A stretch of DNA of 64,000 nucleotides from Massilia sp. Root335 (GCF_001425685.1 NZ_LMCY01000069.1:1-64000); one strand, 5' to 3'. Positions 13,070 through 21,262 are shown, counted from the stretch's first letter. A program made the numbers and translations. The notes: generated from the sequence alone by a model not told the origin.

Positions 13070-14344
13070 ATGCAGCTCGCCCAATCCGGCCCCGCTACGT
13101 CCGGGGCATCCGACACCATCGTTCCGGTTGCCGTACCGGCTACCGACATGGAACAGGCGGCGCGTGAAGCCGGCCTCGTGAACGATGCCGGCGCGCCGAC
13201 CGGCGACGAGCTCGGTGCCGTCCACGGCGAACTGCGCCTGCCTGTCCATGTGAATGCGCGCGGTCTCACGCTCGGCGTGATCGCGACCGTCGCCTTCGTC
13301 TTCGGCCTGCAGTGGGCCAAGAATTTCTTCGTGCCGCTCCTGCTCGGCATCTTCATCGCCTACACCCTGAGCCCCGTCGTGCGCTGGCTGGAACGCTGGC
13401 ACATCAGGCGCGCCATCGGCGCCACCGCCGTCACCGCCCTGATCCTCGTCGGCATGGCCCTGACCGCGCAACGGGTGCAGGGCGAATTCCTGAACATCGT
13501 CGACGAACTGCCGACGCTGACGCACAAGGTCACGCGCATCCTCACGGACGGGTCGGACGGTCCGTCGACGATCCAGCAGGTGCAGGCCGCCGCGGCCGAG
13601 CTCGAGCAGGCCGCGGCCAATGCGGGCGGCGGCGCGAAACGGGCGGCGCCGCCGCGCCGCGCAGCGGCCGCCACGCCGACGCCGGGCGGCAGCAATTTCC
13701 GCGTCATGGACTGGCTGCTGGCCGGGTCCGTCGGACTCGCCAGCTTCATCTCGCAGGCCACGATGGTCGTGTTCCTCGTGTTCTTCTTGCTGCTCGCGGG
13801 CGACACGTTCAAGCGCAAGCTCGTCAAGCTGACGGGACCGTCGCTGACGCAGAAAAAGGTCACGGTGCACATCCTCGAAGACATCAACACGTCGATCCAG
13901 AACTATATGTTCATGCTGCTCGTCACGAACGTCCTGCTGGCCCTGCTGATGTGGGCGGCGTTGCGCGCCATCGGCCTGGAAAACGCGGGCGCGTGGGCGA
14001 TCTTCGCCGGCGTGGCGCACATCATGCCTTACTTCGGCCCGCTGCTGATCACGTCGGTCACGGGCCTCGTCGCGTTTTTTCAGTTCGAATCGCTGCGCAT
14101 GGTGATCCTCGTGGCCGGTGCGTCGCTGGCGCTCGCGACGCTTGTCGGCATGGTTGTCACGACCTGGATGACGGGCAAGATCGCGAAGATGAACCCGGCC
14201 GCCGTCTTCGTCAGCCTGCTGTTCTGGGGCTGGCTGTGGGGCATGTGGGGATTGCTGCTCGGCGTGCCCGTCGTCGTCGTGATCAAGGTCGTGGCCGAGC
14301 GTGTCGAGGGGATGGAAGTCATCGCCGAACTGCTCGGTGAATAG
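13070..14344 (+). CDS. AI-2E family (PerM/TqsA-type) transporter
   Basis: Inner membrane protein of about 424 residues in the AI-2E family. Hydrophobic segments cluster at about 65-110, 125-145, 215-245 and 290-410, with a long cytoplasmic or periplasmic segment between. A family-typical VAHIMPYFGPLL lies near the centre of the C-terminal half, and the end shows LLLGVPVVVVIKV. Members export autoinducer-2 or act as Na+/H+ antiporters; the substrate here cannot be told. The ATG at 13070 is chosen over 12998 because the extra 24 residues are low-complexity. An Ala/Gly/Arg-rich insert (about 180-210) interrupts the usual loop. Convergent with the yihY-like gene. Confidence 0.82.
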   Translation: MQLAQSGPATSGASDTIVPVAVPATDMEQAAREAGLVNDAGAPTGDELGAVHGELRLPVHVNARGLTLGVIATVAFVFGLQWAKNFFVPLLLGIFIAYTLSPVVRWLERWHIRRAIGATAVTALILVGMALTAQRVQGEFLNIVDELPTLTHKVTRILTDGSDGPSTIQQVQAAAAELEQAAANAGGGAKRAAPPRRAAAATPTPGGSNFRVMDWLLAGSVGLASFISQATMVVFLVFFLLLAGDTFKRKLVKLTGPSLTQKKVTVHILEDINTSIQNYMFMLLVTNVLLALLMWAALRAIGLENAGAWAIFAGVAHIMPYFGPLLITSVTGLVAFFQFESLRMVILVAGASLALATLVGMVVTTWMTGKIAKMNPAAVFVSLLFWGWLWGMWGLLLGVPVVVVIKVVAERVEGMEVIAELLGE

Positions 14345-14345
14345 T

Positions 14346-14373
14346 GCGTGCGCGGCTCGGTTGCCGCGCACGC
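14346..14373. terminator. Bidirectional hairpin between convergent genes
   Basis: Perfect 11-bp stem GCGTGCGCGGC/GCCGCGCACGC (14346-14356, 14363-14373), loop TCGGTT, between the stops at 14344 and 14395. There is no T-run on either side, so termination is plausible but not certain. Confidence 0.5.
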
Positions 14374-14394
14374 TGGCAGCGCGCCGCGCCCGGT

Positions 14395-15327
14395 TCAGCG
14401 GGCGGGCGACGGGTGCGATCCGGGCGCGGCGTCCGGCTTGCGCGCACCGGGGACGTCCTTGTCGCGCAGGCTGCCCATCTGCAGGGCGTACTGGCGGGCG
14501 AATTCCGCACCCAGGAAAAAGATCTGCGCCGAGTAATACACCCACAGCAGCAATGCGATCAGCGAACCGGCCGCGCCGAAGCTGCTCGTCGTCCCGCTGT
14601 TGCCGATGTACAGGCCGATCGCGAATTTACCCAGCGTGAACATGATGGCGGTGCCGAGGGCGCCAATGGTCACGTCATGCCAGGACAGTTTCACGCGCGG
14701 CAGCAGCTTGTAGATCGCGCCGAACATCACGGCGATGACGAGAAAGCTGAAGGCCCACGCCACCCAGCCGAGCACGATCGTGGCCGAATGCCACATGCCG
14801 CCCAGGTATTTTTCGAGCAGGGTCAGCGCGGCCGACACGACGAGCGTGAACATCAGCAGCAGGCCCAGCGTGAGGATCAGGCCGAACGACAGCAGGCGGG
14901 TACGCACGGTATCCCACCAGGTCGCGTCCTGCGGCGGCGGGACGTCCCAGATTTCGTCGAGACTGTCCTTGAGTTCGGCGAATGCGCTCGTCGCGCCGAC
15001 GAGCAGCAGGCCGGTGGCGATTATCGTCGCCAGCTTGCCGCTTTCCTTGTTGCGGGCGCCGGCCAGGATCGCCTGGATGGTTTCCGCGCCCTGCTTGCCG
15101 ACGAGGCCGCGCAGCTCGTCCAGCAACTGGCCCTGGGCGGCGTCGGTGCCGTAGAAAAAGCCGGCGATCGCGATGACGAGCACGAGGATGGGCGCCAGCG
15201 AGAACAACGTGTAGAAGGCGAGGGCGGCGCCTTTGCTCGACGCCCGGTGGCCCAGCCATTCGGTCACGGCGCAGCGCATCACGTGGACGACCTGGCGGGA
15301 GAAGGGAATCCAGTTTTGTACTGCCAT
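14395..15327 (-). CDS. YihY/virulence factor BrkB family membrane protein
   Basis: Inner membrane protein of 310 residues with about six helices. Family marks are SSKGAALAFYTLFSLAPILV near the N-terminus, ATGLLLVGATSAFAELKDSLDEIWDV, and a C-terminal LLWVYYSAQIFFLGAEF followed by a polar Pro-rich tail. The family was once called RNase BN by mistake; its role is unresolved, with links to serum resistance and lipid or ion transport. The ATG at 15327 is preceded by GGAGG at 9 bases, better than in-frame codons further upstream. The terminator of the upstream ompA gene abuts this SD (15340-15370). Confidence 0.85.
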   Translation of the reverse strand: MAVQNWIPFSRQVVHVMRCAVTEWLGHRASSKGAALAFYTLFSLAPILVLVIAIAGFFYGTDAAQGQLLDELRGLVGKQGAETIQAILAGARNKESGKLATIIATGLLLVGATSAFAELKDSLDEIWDVPPPQDATWWDTVRTRLLSFGLILTLGLLLMFTLVVSAALTLLEKYLGGMWHSATIVLGWVAWAFSFLVIAVMFGAIYKLLPRVKLSWHDVTIGALGTAIMFTLGKFAIGLYIGNSGTTSSFGAAGSLIALLLWVYYSAQIFFLGAEFARQYALQMGSLRDKDVPGARKPDAAPGSHPSPAR

Positions 15328-15339
15328 CAGGTAACCTCC

Positions 15340-15370
15340 AAAAAGACGAACGCGCCCGAAAGGCGCGTTC
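15340..15370 (-). terminator. Intrinsic terminator of the large ompA gene
   Basis: Perfect 9-bp stem GAACGCGCC/GGCGCGTTC (15348-15356, 15362-15370) followed on the minus strand by TCTTTTT (15340-15346). Its T-run runs straight into GGAGG, the SD of the yihY-like gene. Confidence 0.85.
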
Positions 15371-15451
15371 AAGGGCCTACGCCCGGTATCGCTCAGGCGC
15401 GGCCGGCGTACCGCTGCCGGCTGCGCGCAGGGCGCGCCCTGCATGGTCGCA

Positions 15452-16501
15452 TTACTGCACGCGGCGCTCGATGGTGATCGGCTCCACTTCCACGCGGCGG
15501 TTCGGTGCCAGGCACTCGATCAGGTCCTTGCGCTTCTTCTGGTGGCAGTCGGTCACGACAGGGTTCTGCTCGCCCTTGCCGTAGGCCTTCAGGCGGTTGC
15601 CGTCGACGCCCTTGCCGATCAGGTACTCGCGCACGGCGTTGGCACGGCGCTCCGACAGCTTCTGGTTGTACTTGGTCGAACCCAGGCGGTCGGTGTAGCC
15701 CGTGATGTCGACGTCGGTGATCGACGGATCGGCCTGCAGCGCGGCGGCGATGTCATCCAGCTTCGGCTGCGGCATGTTCAGGGTCGCCTTGTCGAAGCCG
15801 AACAGCTCGCTGGCCGACAGGGTCACCTTCTCGAAACGGGCCGGCGGCGGTGGCGGCGGCGCGGCCGGTGCCGGCGGCGGGGTCTCGACGACCGGCGCCG
15901 GCGCAGGTGCCGGTGCCGGGGCAGGTGCCGGACGCGGCGGCGGATTGAAGGCGTAGTTCAGGCTGACGGTCGCGTACTTGGTGTTGGCGCGCGAGAAGCC
16001 GAACTTGTCGTCGTCGCGCAGGTGGGCGCGCACGTCGCGCAGGTCGGCCTGCAGGGACCACTGGTCGTTCATGCTGACCTGGAAGCCGAAGCCGGCCTGG
16101 TAGTAGGGAGACCAGCCGGACGCATTACGGATCGGATTGCTCTCGTGGTCGCGTTCGCCGCCCACGCCGACCAGCAGGTACGGACGGAAGGTCTTGCGCG
16201 ACAGCATCAGCAGGGCATCGACGCCGACGAGGGTCTGGCGGTAGTTGTAACCGTTGTCGTCGACGCGCGCCTGGGTGGCGCCGAACTGGATATCCCACAG
16301 CGGATGCACGGCCTTGCCGAATTTCAAGCCGCCGCCCCAGTCCTTCTTGGAGGTCAGGAAATCATGGTCGGGCTTGATGCCGACCACCGTCGGGGCGATG
16401 TACCACGATGGATTGATGACCTCGGTGGTGTCCTGGGCCAGGGCCGTTCCGGCTGAGCACAGGATGGCGGCCGCCAGAGCGATCTTCTTCGTATTATTCA
16501 C
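15452..16501 (-). CDS. OmpA-type porin with Pro-rich linker
   Basis: Outer membrane protein of 349 residues. A signal peptide (about 1-22, cleavage after GTALA) is followed by an N-terminal beta barrel (about 30-190), a Pro/Ala linker of about 40 residues (205-245), and a C-terminal OmpA domain (250-349) with DITGYTDRLGS, LSERRANAVREYL and a Cys pair around DCHQKKRKDLIEC. This is the major OmpA architecture: the barrel sits in the outer membrane and the C domain binds peptidoglycan. The start is GTG at 16501, with GGGAG about 8 bases upstream; the upstream ATG at 16573 would place the SD and -10 inside the gene. A Crp/Fnr-like site lies at 16594-16607. Confidence 0.88.
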   Translation of the reverse strand: MNNTKKIALAAAILCSAGTALAQDTTEVINPSWYIAPTVVGIKPDHDFLTSKKDWGGGLKFGKAVHPLWDIQFGATQARVDDNGYNYRQTLVGVDALLMLSRKTFRPYLLVGVGGERDHESNPIRNASGWSPYYQAGFGFQVSMNDQWSLQADLRDVRAHLRDDDKFGFSRANTKYATVSLNYAFNPPPRPAPAPAPAPAPAPVVETPPPAPAAPPPPPPARFEKVTLSASELFGFDKATLNMPQPKLDDIAAALQADPSITDVDITGYTDRLGSTKYNQKLSERRANAVREYLIGKGVDGNRLKAYGKGEQNPVVTDCHQKKRKDLIECLAPNRRVEVEPITIERRVQ

Positions 16502-16564
16502 AGGTAACTCCCATAAGTTGTAAAGGTACTTGACATCGCATGCCTTGCAGAGATGTTGATGCCA

Positions 16565-16607
16565 AGCATACAAGTCGGCCGTTTTTCAGGTCAGTGCGCT
16601 AGCGCAC
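16565..16607 (-). promoter_or_regulatory. Crp/Fnr-like class II promoter of the large ompA gene
   Basis: Perfect 14-bp palindrome GTGCG-CTAG-CGCAC (16594-16607) is centred 33 bp from minus-strand TATGCT (16565-16570). The gene starts with GTG at 16501, giving a leader of about 57 nt. Confidence 0.65.
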
Positions 16608-17077
16608 CTAACGCCCGGTTGCTGTGGCGATTTTACAACGTAGTCAACTATGCCATGGTTGCCGGTTGTTTCAGGATGTTACGAACTGCGCGGTAATTCC
16701 TGCCTATTGCGCCCAACGTCGCCCTTTCTGCGATGTAGCTTCCTTTCATTACAGCTTCGTCATCATCCGCTTGGCGAGGTCGCGCGTTCGTCACGCGATG
16801 ACTGATCAATACCGCTTTCGATTTCAGGCTGCGCTGCATGGTTCCCGTTGAGCCCCGCCAATTTGGCGCTCGTCAATGCGTGCGCGGATTTCTCTTGCCT
16901 TGAGGGATAAATAACTTTCAGAAATTTTTAGAAATGTTGGATGGCGCACAGACCATGCGTGATGAGGCAGGCAATCTTGTATCCAGTTAAGCGGAACCGG
17001 CGTGTTGACGAGTGGTCATACAGATACGGCGGTCCGGGCCATACCAGAACACAGTCCTTTTCACGGAGTAGACCAAT
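16608..17077. other. Intergenic region with no supported gene
   Basis: This 470-bp divergent gap has lower GC than its surroundings. It holds only short ORFs of about 60-75 codons without Shine-Dalgarno or recognisable product. The segment around 16905-16940 is AT-rich and may carry the promoter of the 17078 gene; GGAG at about 17065 is that gene's SD. Confidence 0.5.
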
Positions 17078-17692
17078 ATGCATGCAGCGACTCACCACAA
17101 TGCGGTACAAGGCGATCTCAACGCGGTGCACACTTCCAGCAACTCTGCACTGATCGAACGCGTTCCACCGCAACCGACCGAGCGCGCACCGATTTCGCTC
17201 GCGCCGATCGAGCGGGTGCGGTCGACGTCGGCCACCCAGCGCCGGATCGAGAACATGCAGAAGCTGATTGGCGAGCTGCAAACCCATGAGATGCTGGCCG
17301 ACGAAATCGCCTGGTTCCTCAAATTCTCGCCGTCGGGCGCCCGCAAATACATCCGCGACCTGCGCGAAGCCGGCGTCATCGAACTGGCCCGCTACATCGA
17401 AGGCACCGCCACCTACCTGGGCAAGGCCGTGTACCGCATTTCGCCGGACCCGGATCGCGTCAAGGCCTTCCTGGGCGCCATCTGCCAGCCCAAGCGCGAA
17501 GGCGTCGCCCCGCGCAAGGAGCGTCCGGGCCTGCGCGAGCAGAGCATGGCCGGCACCGGCCGCCACTTCCACATCCTTGCCGACGACACCCATTACGCGA
17601 TCCGCGTCAACCGCAGCCCGGTGACCCGCGATCCGCTCGTCGCCGCACTGTTCGGCCCGCCGCCGAGCCAGGTCGGCAAAGAGCGCGCCTGA
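17078..17692 (+). CDS. Winged-helix DNA-binding protein, unknown regulator
   Basis: Protein of 204 residues. The N-terminal 60 residues are polar and look disordered. Residues about 62-125 fold as a winged helix: NMQKLIGELQTHEMLADEIA, then KFSPSGARKYIRDLREAGVI as the likely recognition helix, then a wing with IEGTATYLGKAVYRIS. The C-terminus (about 130-204) is Pro/Arg-rich with GTGRHFHILADDTHYAIRV. I do not recognise a characterised family; it is probably a transcription factor of the MarR/ArsR fold type. GGAG precedes the ATG. It is monocistronic, closed by the terminator at 17739-17777. Confidence 0.7.
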   Translation: MHAATHHNAVQGDLNAVHTSSNSALIERVPPQPTERAPISLAPIERVRSTSATQRRIENMQKLIGELQTHEMLADEIAWFLKFSPSGARKYIRDLREAGVIELARYIEGTATYLGKAVYRISPDPDRVKAFLGAICQPKREGVAPRKERPGLREQSMAGTGRHFHILADDTHYAIRVNRSPVTRDPLVAALFGPPPSQVGKERA

Positions 17693-17738
17693 GCGCCCGG
17701 AATCTGCCCCGCGGCCGCAGGAAGCGGCCACGGTCGAC

Positions 17739-17777
17739 GCGCCACCCCGCCGACAGGCCGGGTGGCGCTGTTTTTTT
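17739..17777 (+). terminator. Intrinsic terminator of the winged-helix gene
   Basis: Perfect 9-bp stem GCGCCACCC/GGGTGGCGC (17739-17747, 17760-17768) followed by TGTTTTTTT. Confidence 0.88.
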
Positions 17778-17860
17778 CCAGATTTGCAATTGAAAAGGCG
17801 ACAAGCGCGCTCATATGCCGGATGCGGCACCCTGACCGCTTACCCCATCAAGGAGAATCC

Positions 17861-18622
17861 ATGCTGCCGAGTGCCGAAGCCCTGGAAGGAAAACCGGTTC
17901 CCCGTGTCACGTTCAAGGCGCGCCCGAACGATCAATGGCGCGATGTGACGACCGATGAGCTGTTCAAAGGCAAGACCGTCGTCGTGTTCGCCCTGCCGGG
18001 CGCGTTCACGCCAACCTGTTCCTCGGCGCATCTGCCGCGCTACAACGAACTGGCGCCCGCATTCCGCGAGAACGGCGTCGACGACATCGTCTGCATGGCC
18101 GTCAACGATGCGTTCGTCCTGCAGTCCTGGCAGGCCGGCCAGGAAGCGGGCAATATCACGATGATCCCCGACGGTAATGGCGATTTCACGGAAGGCATGG
18201 GCCTGCTCGTCGACAAGCGCGACCTCGGCTTCGGCAAGCGGTCGTGGCGCTACTCGATGCTCGTCAAGGACGGCATCATCGCCAAGATGTTCATCGAGCC
18301 GGACAAGGAAGGCGATCCGTTCGAAGTGTCGGATGCCGACACCATGCTGCGCTACATTAATCCGGATGCGGCCCCGCGCGAGCCCGTCGTGATGTTCTCC
18401 AAGCCGGGTTGCCCGTTCTGCGCGCGCGCCAAGGCCGTGCTCAAGGCGAACGGCATCGTCTTCACGGATATCCCGCAGGATGCGAAGATCACGACCAGCG
18501 TGCTGCGTGCCGTCTCCGGCGGCACCACGTGGCCGCAGGTCTTCATCGGCGGCAAGCTGATCGGTGACGCCGAGGCGGTCGCGGCGCATTTCGCGCGCCA
18601 GGCGCCGGCCGAGGTCAATTAA
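17861..18622 (+). CDS. Peroxiredoxin-glutaredoxin fusion (hybrid Prx5)
   Basis: Two-domain protein of 253 residues. The N-terminal Prx5-type peroxiredoxin (about 1-165) has the peroxidatic motif PGAFTPTCSS with Cys53. The C-terminal glutaredoxin (about 172-250) has the dithiol site KPGCPFCARAK and the glutathione-binding TWPQVFIGG. Such hybrids reduce hydrogen peroxide and alkyl peroxides with glutathione, the Grx domain recycling the Prx domain in cis. They are known from Haemophilus and other proteobacteria. AGGAGA precedes the ATG at 17861; the frame opens at 17762 but that part is not Prx-like. MtfA follows after 21 bp, probably co-transcribed. Confidence 0.92.
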   Translation: MLPSAEALEGKPVPRVTFKARPNDQWRDVTTDELFKGKTVVVFALPGAFTPTCSSAHLPRYNELAPAFRENGVDDIVCMAVNDAFVLQSWQAGQEAGNITMIPDGNGDFTEGMGLLVDKRDLGFGKRSWRYSMLVKDGIIAKMFIEPDKEGDPFEVSDADTMLRYINPDAAPREPVVMFSKPGCPFCARAKAVLKANGIVFTDIPQDAKITTSVLRAVSGGTTWPQVFIGGKLIGDAEAVAAHFARQAPAEVN

Positions 18623-18643
18623 TACCGGCATCGGGAGATTGCG

Positions 18644-19510
18644 ATGGAAGCCGCTTTCGTCTGCGCCGCGCTGGCGCTCGCCGTGCTGCTGGCCTGGCTC
18701 GTGCCGCGCTGGCGCCTGCGCCGCGTGCTCGGGCGGCCGCTGACCGCCTTTCAGCTCGGCGTCATCGAACGCAACGTCGCGCAATACCGGGGCATGTCCA
18801 CCGAACTGCGCGCGCAGCTGCAAGGCCTCGTCAAGCAGTTCCTGCACCACAAGACGTTCGTCGGCTGCGCCGGCCTCGAGGTGACGGAAGAGATGCGCGT
18901 GACCATCGCCGCGCAGGCCTGCCTCCTGCTGCTCAATCGCCCGAGCCGCGTGTATCCCGGCCTTCATGCCGTGCTCGTCTATCCCGGTGCCTTCCTCGTG
19001 CCGCGCCGCGAGCAGGACGCGGCGGGCGTCGTCACGGAAACGCGCCAGGACCTGCTGGGCGAATCGTGGGGCGACGGTCGCGTCGTGCTGTCCTGGGAGC
19101 ACGTGCGCCGCGCGGGCCTGCCGGCCGAAGGCACGCACAACGTCGTGCTGCACGAATTCGCGCACCAGCTCGACAGCGAATCGGGCAGCAACAACGGCGC
19201 GCCCTTCCTCGGCAGTCCGGAACGCTATCGCAGCTGGTCGGAAACGCTGTCGCGCGATTTCGCCCTGCTGCGGCGCGATGCGTACTGGGGCCAGCGCGAC
19301 GTGCTCGATCCATACGGCGCCACGAACCCGGCCGAGTTCTTTGCGGTGGCCACGGAAAGTTTCTTCGAGCAACCGCACGAGCTGGCCGCGCGCCATCCCG
19401 GCCTGTACGCGGAGTTCGAGGCGTATTACCGCGTGGACCCGCGCGCCTGGTTTGCCGCGCCGGCGCCGGAACCCGAGCATTACGGCGAAGTCTATGGCCA
19501 ATGGCGCTAA
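18644..19510 (+). CDS. mtfA: MtfA-type zinc-dependent peptidase
   Basis: Zinc metallopeptidase of 288 residues in the M90/MtfA family. A hydrophobic N-terminal segment (about 3-21) may anchor it; the catalytic HEFAH is at 170-174 with the third ligand Glu in NPAEFFAVATESFFE. In enterobacteria MtfA binds and is activated by the repressor Mlc and so affects glucose PTS regulation; whether that link exists here is unknown. The ATG at 18644 follows the peroxiredoxin gene by 21 bp, with GGGAG as SD. It ends just before the Crp/Fnr-like site at 19524. Confidence 0.88.
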   Translation: MEAAFVCAALALAVLLAWLVPRWRLRRVLGRPLTAFQLGVIERNVAQYRGMSTELRAQLQGLVKQFLHHKTFVGCAGLEVTEEMRVTIAAQACLLLLNRPSRVYPGLHAVLVYPGAFLVPRREQDAAGVVTETRQDLLGESWGDGRVVLSWEHVRRAGLPAEGTHNVVLHEFAHQLDSESGSNNGAPFLGSPERYRSWSETLSRDFALLRRDAYWGQRDVLDPYGATNPAEFFAVATESFFEQPHELAARHPGLYAEFEAYYRVDPRAWFAAPAPEPEHYGEVYGQWR

Positions 19511-19523
19511 GCCGCGCGCCAGC

Positions 19524-19565
19524 GTGCGCTCGCGTACAGAGAGCCAGCCCAGCGGGATGCATGAT
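19524..19565 (+). promoter_or_regulatory. Crp/Fnr-like class II promoter of the 19595 gene
   Basis: Dyad GTGCG-CTCG-CGTAC (19524-19537) is centred exactly 32 bp from CATGAT (19560-19565, four of six consensus), 29 bp before the ATG. It lies outside the main cluster and so tests the motif. Confidence 0.55.
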
Positions 19566-19594
19566 GCACTTACTTTCGACGCAGGAGGTCATCC

Positions 19595-20149
19595 ATGTCC
19601 ACGATCATTGCAGGGCACTTCCAGCTGCAGGATGACGTCGAGCGGGCGCGCCGCGCCCTCGTCGACGCCGGTTTTTCGAGCGAACGCATCAGTGGGTTCT
19701 ACCTGAGCCAGCCGGGCCAGCACGACCTGACGCCGATCGGCGGCGACAATATCCACTCGCCGGGCGCGAAGGAGTCGCCGATGGGCGTGGCCGAGGGCGC
19801 CGGCGCAGGTGCGGCGATCGGCATCGTCGCGGGCGCCTTGACGACCCCCGTCACCGGGCCGCTGGGGCCCGTGGTTGGCGGCCTCGTCGGCGCGCACGTC
19901 GGTTCGCTGTTCAGCTTTTCCAAGATGAAAGAATCGGGCGAGAGTGAAGAGGGCGGCCGCGCGCCGGTGGAAAACCGTCCGGCCGGCATGCTCGTGGCCG
20001 TCGCATTCGACGATGGGGGCCTCGAACAGCGCGCCGTCGACCTGCTGCGCGACCTCGGCGCCCATCATATCGAACGGGCCAGGGGCAATATCGTCGACGG
20101 CGACTGGGCCGACTTCGACCCGGCTACCGTCCCCGACATCATCCACTGA
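19595..20149 (+). CDS. Glycine-rich general-stress-like protein
   Basis: Protein of 184 residues without signal peptide. N-terminal about 1-45 resembles the small alpha/beta domain of GsiB/17M-type stress proteins (HFQLQDDVERARRALVDAGF). The centre (about 70-110) is a glycine zipper (AGAGAAIGIVAGALTTP, GPVVGGLVGAHVGSL). The C-terminus repeats a ferredoxin-like half (LVAVAFDDGGLEQRAVDLLRDLGA). Function is not established; the layout suggests membrane association under stress. AGGAGG SD is strong. It has its own Crp/Fnr-like site and a GC hairpin after the stop. Confidence 0.72.
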   Translation: MSTIIAGHFQLQDDVERARRALVDAGFSSERISGFYLSQPGQHDLTPIGGDNIHSPGAKESPMGVAEGAGAGAAIGIVAGALTTPVTGPLGPVVGGLVGAHVGSLFSFSKMKESGESEEGGRAPVENRPAGMLVAVAFDDGGLEQRAVDLLRDLGAHHIERARGNIVDGDWADFDPATVPDIIH

Positions 20150-20154
20150 GTATC

Positions 20155-20182
20155 CGCCGCCGCGTGCTGCGGCGGCGTTCTG
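20155..20182 (+). terminator. GC-rich terminator-like hairpin
   Basis: Perfect 9-bp stem CGCCGCCGC/GCGGCGGCG (20155-20163, 20169-20177), followed by only a short TTCTGT. Probable but weak terminator of the 19595 gene. Confidence 0.5.
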
Positions 20183-20340
20183 TCCGATTACTCAGGTACA
20201 TCGTTTTCCCTCCGCCATGTCCGGCCGCCCCAGCTTTATCCGTTTGCGCTTCGTCAAGGACGGCTTTGTCCGGCGCCCTAGACTCGGTGCTTCGTGCTGC
20301 GCACCCGGCGCGGCAGGTTTGATGACAGGACGATGAAACC

Positions 20341-21087
20341 ATGCACGATAACAAAGTAGCCTTGGTGACTGGAGGAATGGGTGGACTCGGCACGGCAATC
20401 TGCCGGCGCCTGCAGGCGGAGGGGTTCCGCGTGGCGGCAACCTATTCGCCCGGCAATGCCACGCCTGACGCGTGGCTGGCCGCCCAGAGGGACGAAGGAT
20501 ACCGATTCACGGCGTATCGCGTCGACGTCACCGACTACGGCGACTGCGAATGGATGATGCAGAAACTGCTGGCCGAGATGGGCCGGGTGGACGTATTGGT
20601 GAACAATGCCGGCATCACGCGCGACAAGAGCCTGCGCAAGATGACGCTCGAGGATTGGCAGGCCGTCCTGCGTGCCGACCTCGACAGCGTGTTCAACATG
20701 AGCAAGCAGGCGGTCGAACCGATGATGGCGCAGCGCTGGGGGCGTATCATCAATATCTCGTCCGTCAACGGCCAGCAGGGCGCGTTTGGCCAGGCCAATT
20801 ACTCGGCCGCAAAGGCCGGCATGCACGGCTTCACGAAGGCGCTCGCGCTGGAAATGGCGCGCCATGGCGTGACCGTGAACACGGTATCGCCCGGCTACCT
20901 GCGCACCAAGATGGTCGAGGCGGTGCCCAGCGACGTGATGACCGGCAAGATCCTGCCGCAGATCCCCGTGGGCCGCCTGGGCGAGCCGGACGAGATCGCC
21001 GGTCTCGTCGCCTACCTGACCTCGGAAGACGCCGGCTTCATGACGGGCGCCAACCTGGCCATCAACGGCGGCCAACACATGTATTAA
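20341..21087 (+). CDS. phbB: NADPH-dependent acetoacetyl-CoA reductase
   Basis: Short-chain dehydrogenase of 248 residues with the features of PhbB/PhaB, which reduces acetoacetyl-CoA to (R)-3-hydroxybutyryl-CoA for polyhydroxybutyrate synthesis. The cofactor loop is TGGMGGLGTAI, NNAG is at 88-91, and the catalytic triad is Ser140, Tyr154, Lys158 in YSAAKAG. VNGQQGAFGQANYSAAKAG and the C-terminal FMTGANLAINGGQHM are typical of PhaB. The gene is alone, without phaC or phaA beside it, and has a strong terminator downstream. The 190-bp gap upstream shows no clear promoter to my eye. Confidence 0.9.
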   Translation: MHDNKVALVTGGMGGLGTAICRRLQAEGFRVAATYSPGNATPDAWLAAQRDEGYRFTAYRVDVTDYGDCEWMMQKLLAEMGRVDVLVNNAGITRDKSLRKMTLEDWQAVLRADLDSVFNMSKQAVEPMMAQRWGRIINISSVNGQQGAFGQANYSAAKAGMHGFTKALALEMARHGVTVNTVSPGYLRTKMVEAVPSDVMTGKILPQIPVGRLGEPDEIAGLVAYLTSEDAGFMTGANLAINGGQHMY

Positions 21088-21225
21088 GCGGCACACGGTG
21101 TGCGGCATAGGGTGTGCGGCACACGCTGCGCGCCGACTGTTGTGCGACGGCGCAGCCGCGCCTGGCCGGTCCGGCTGGTTCGGGGGAGCCGGCGCCGGCC
21201 AGCGCGGGGCGCCAGGCAGTGCGGG

Positions 21226-21262
21226 GCGGGACGGCCTGTCCGACGGGCCTCCCGCTCTTTTT
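21226..21262 (+). terminator. Intrinsic terminator downstream of phbB
   Basis: Stem GCGGGA-C-GGCC/GGCC-TCCCGC (21226-21236, 21246-21255) followed by TCTTTTT. It is 139 bp after the phbB stop; the DksA-like gene converges from the other side. Confidence 0.75.

Noticed and set aside
16648-16851. Two short ORFs in the 16.6-17.1 kb gap
   Set aside because: They overlap on opposite strands, have no SD and no recognisable product.
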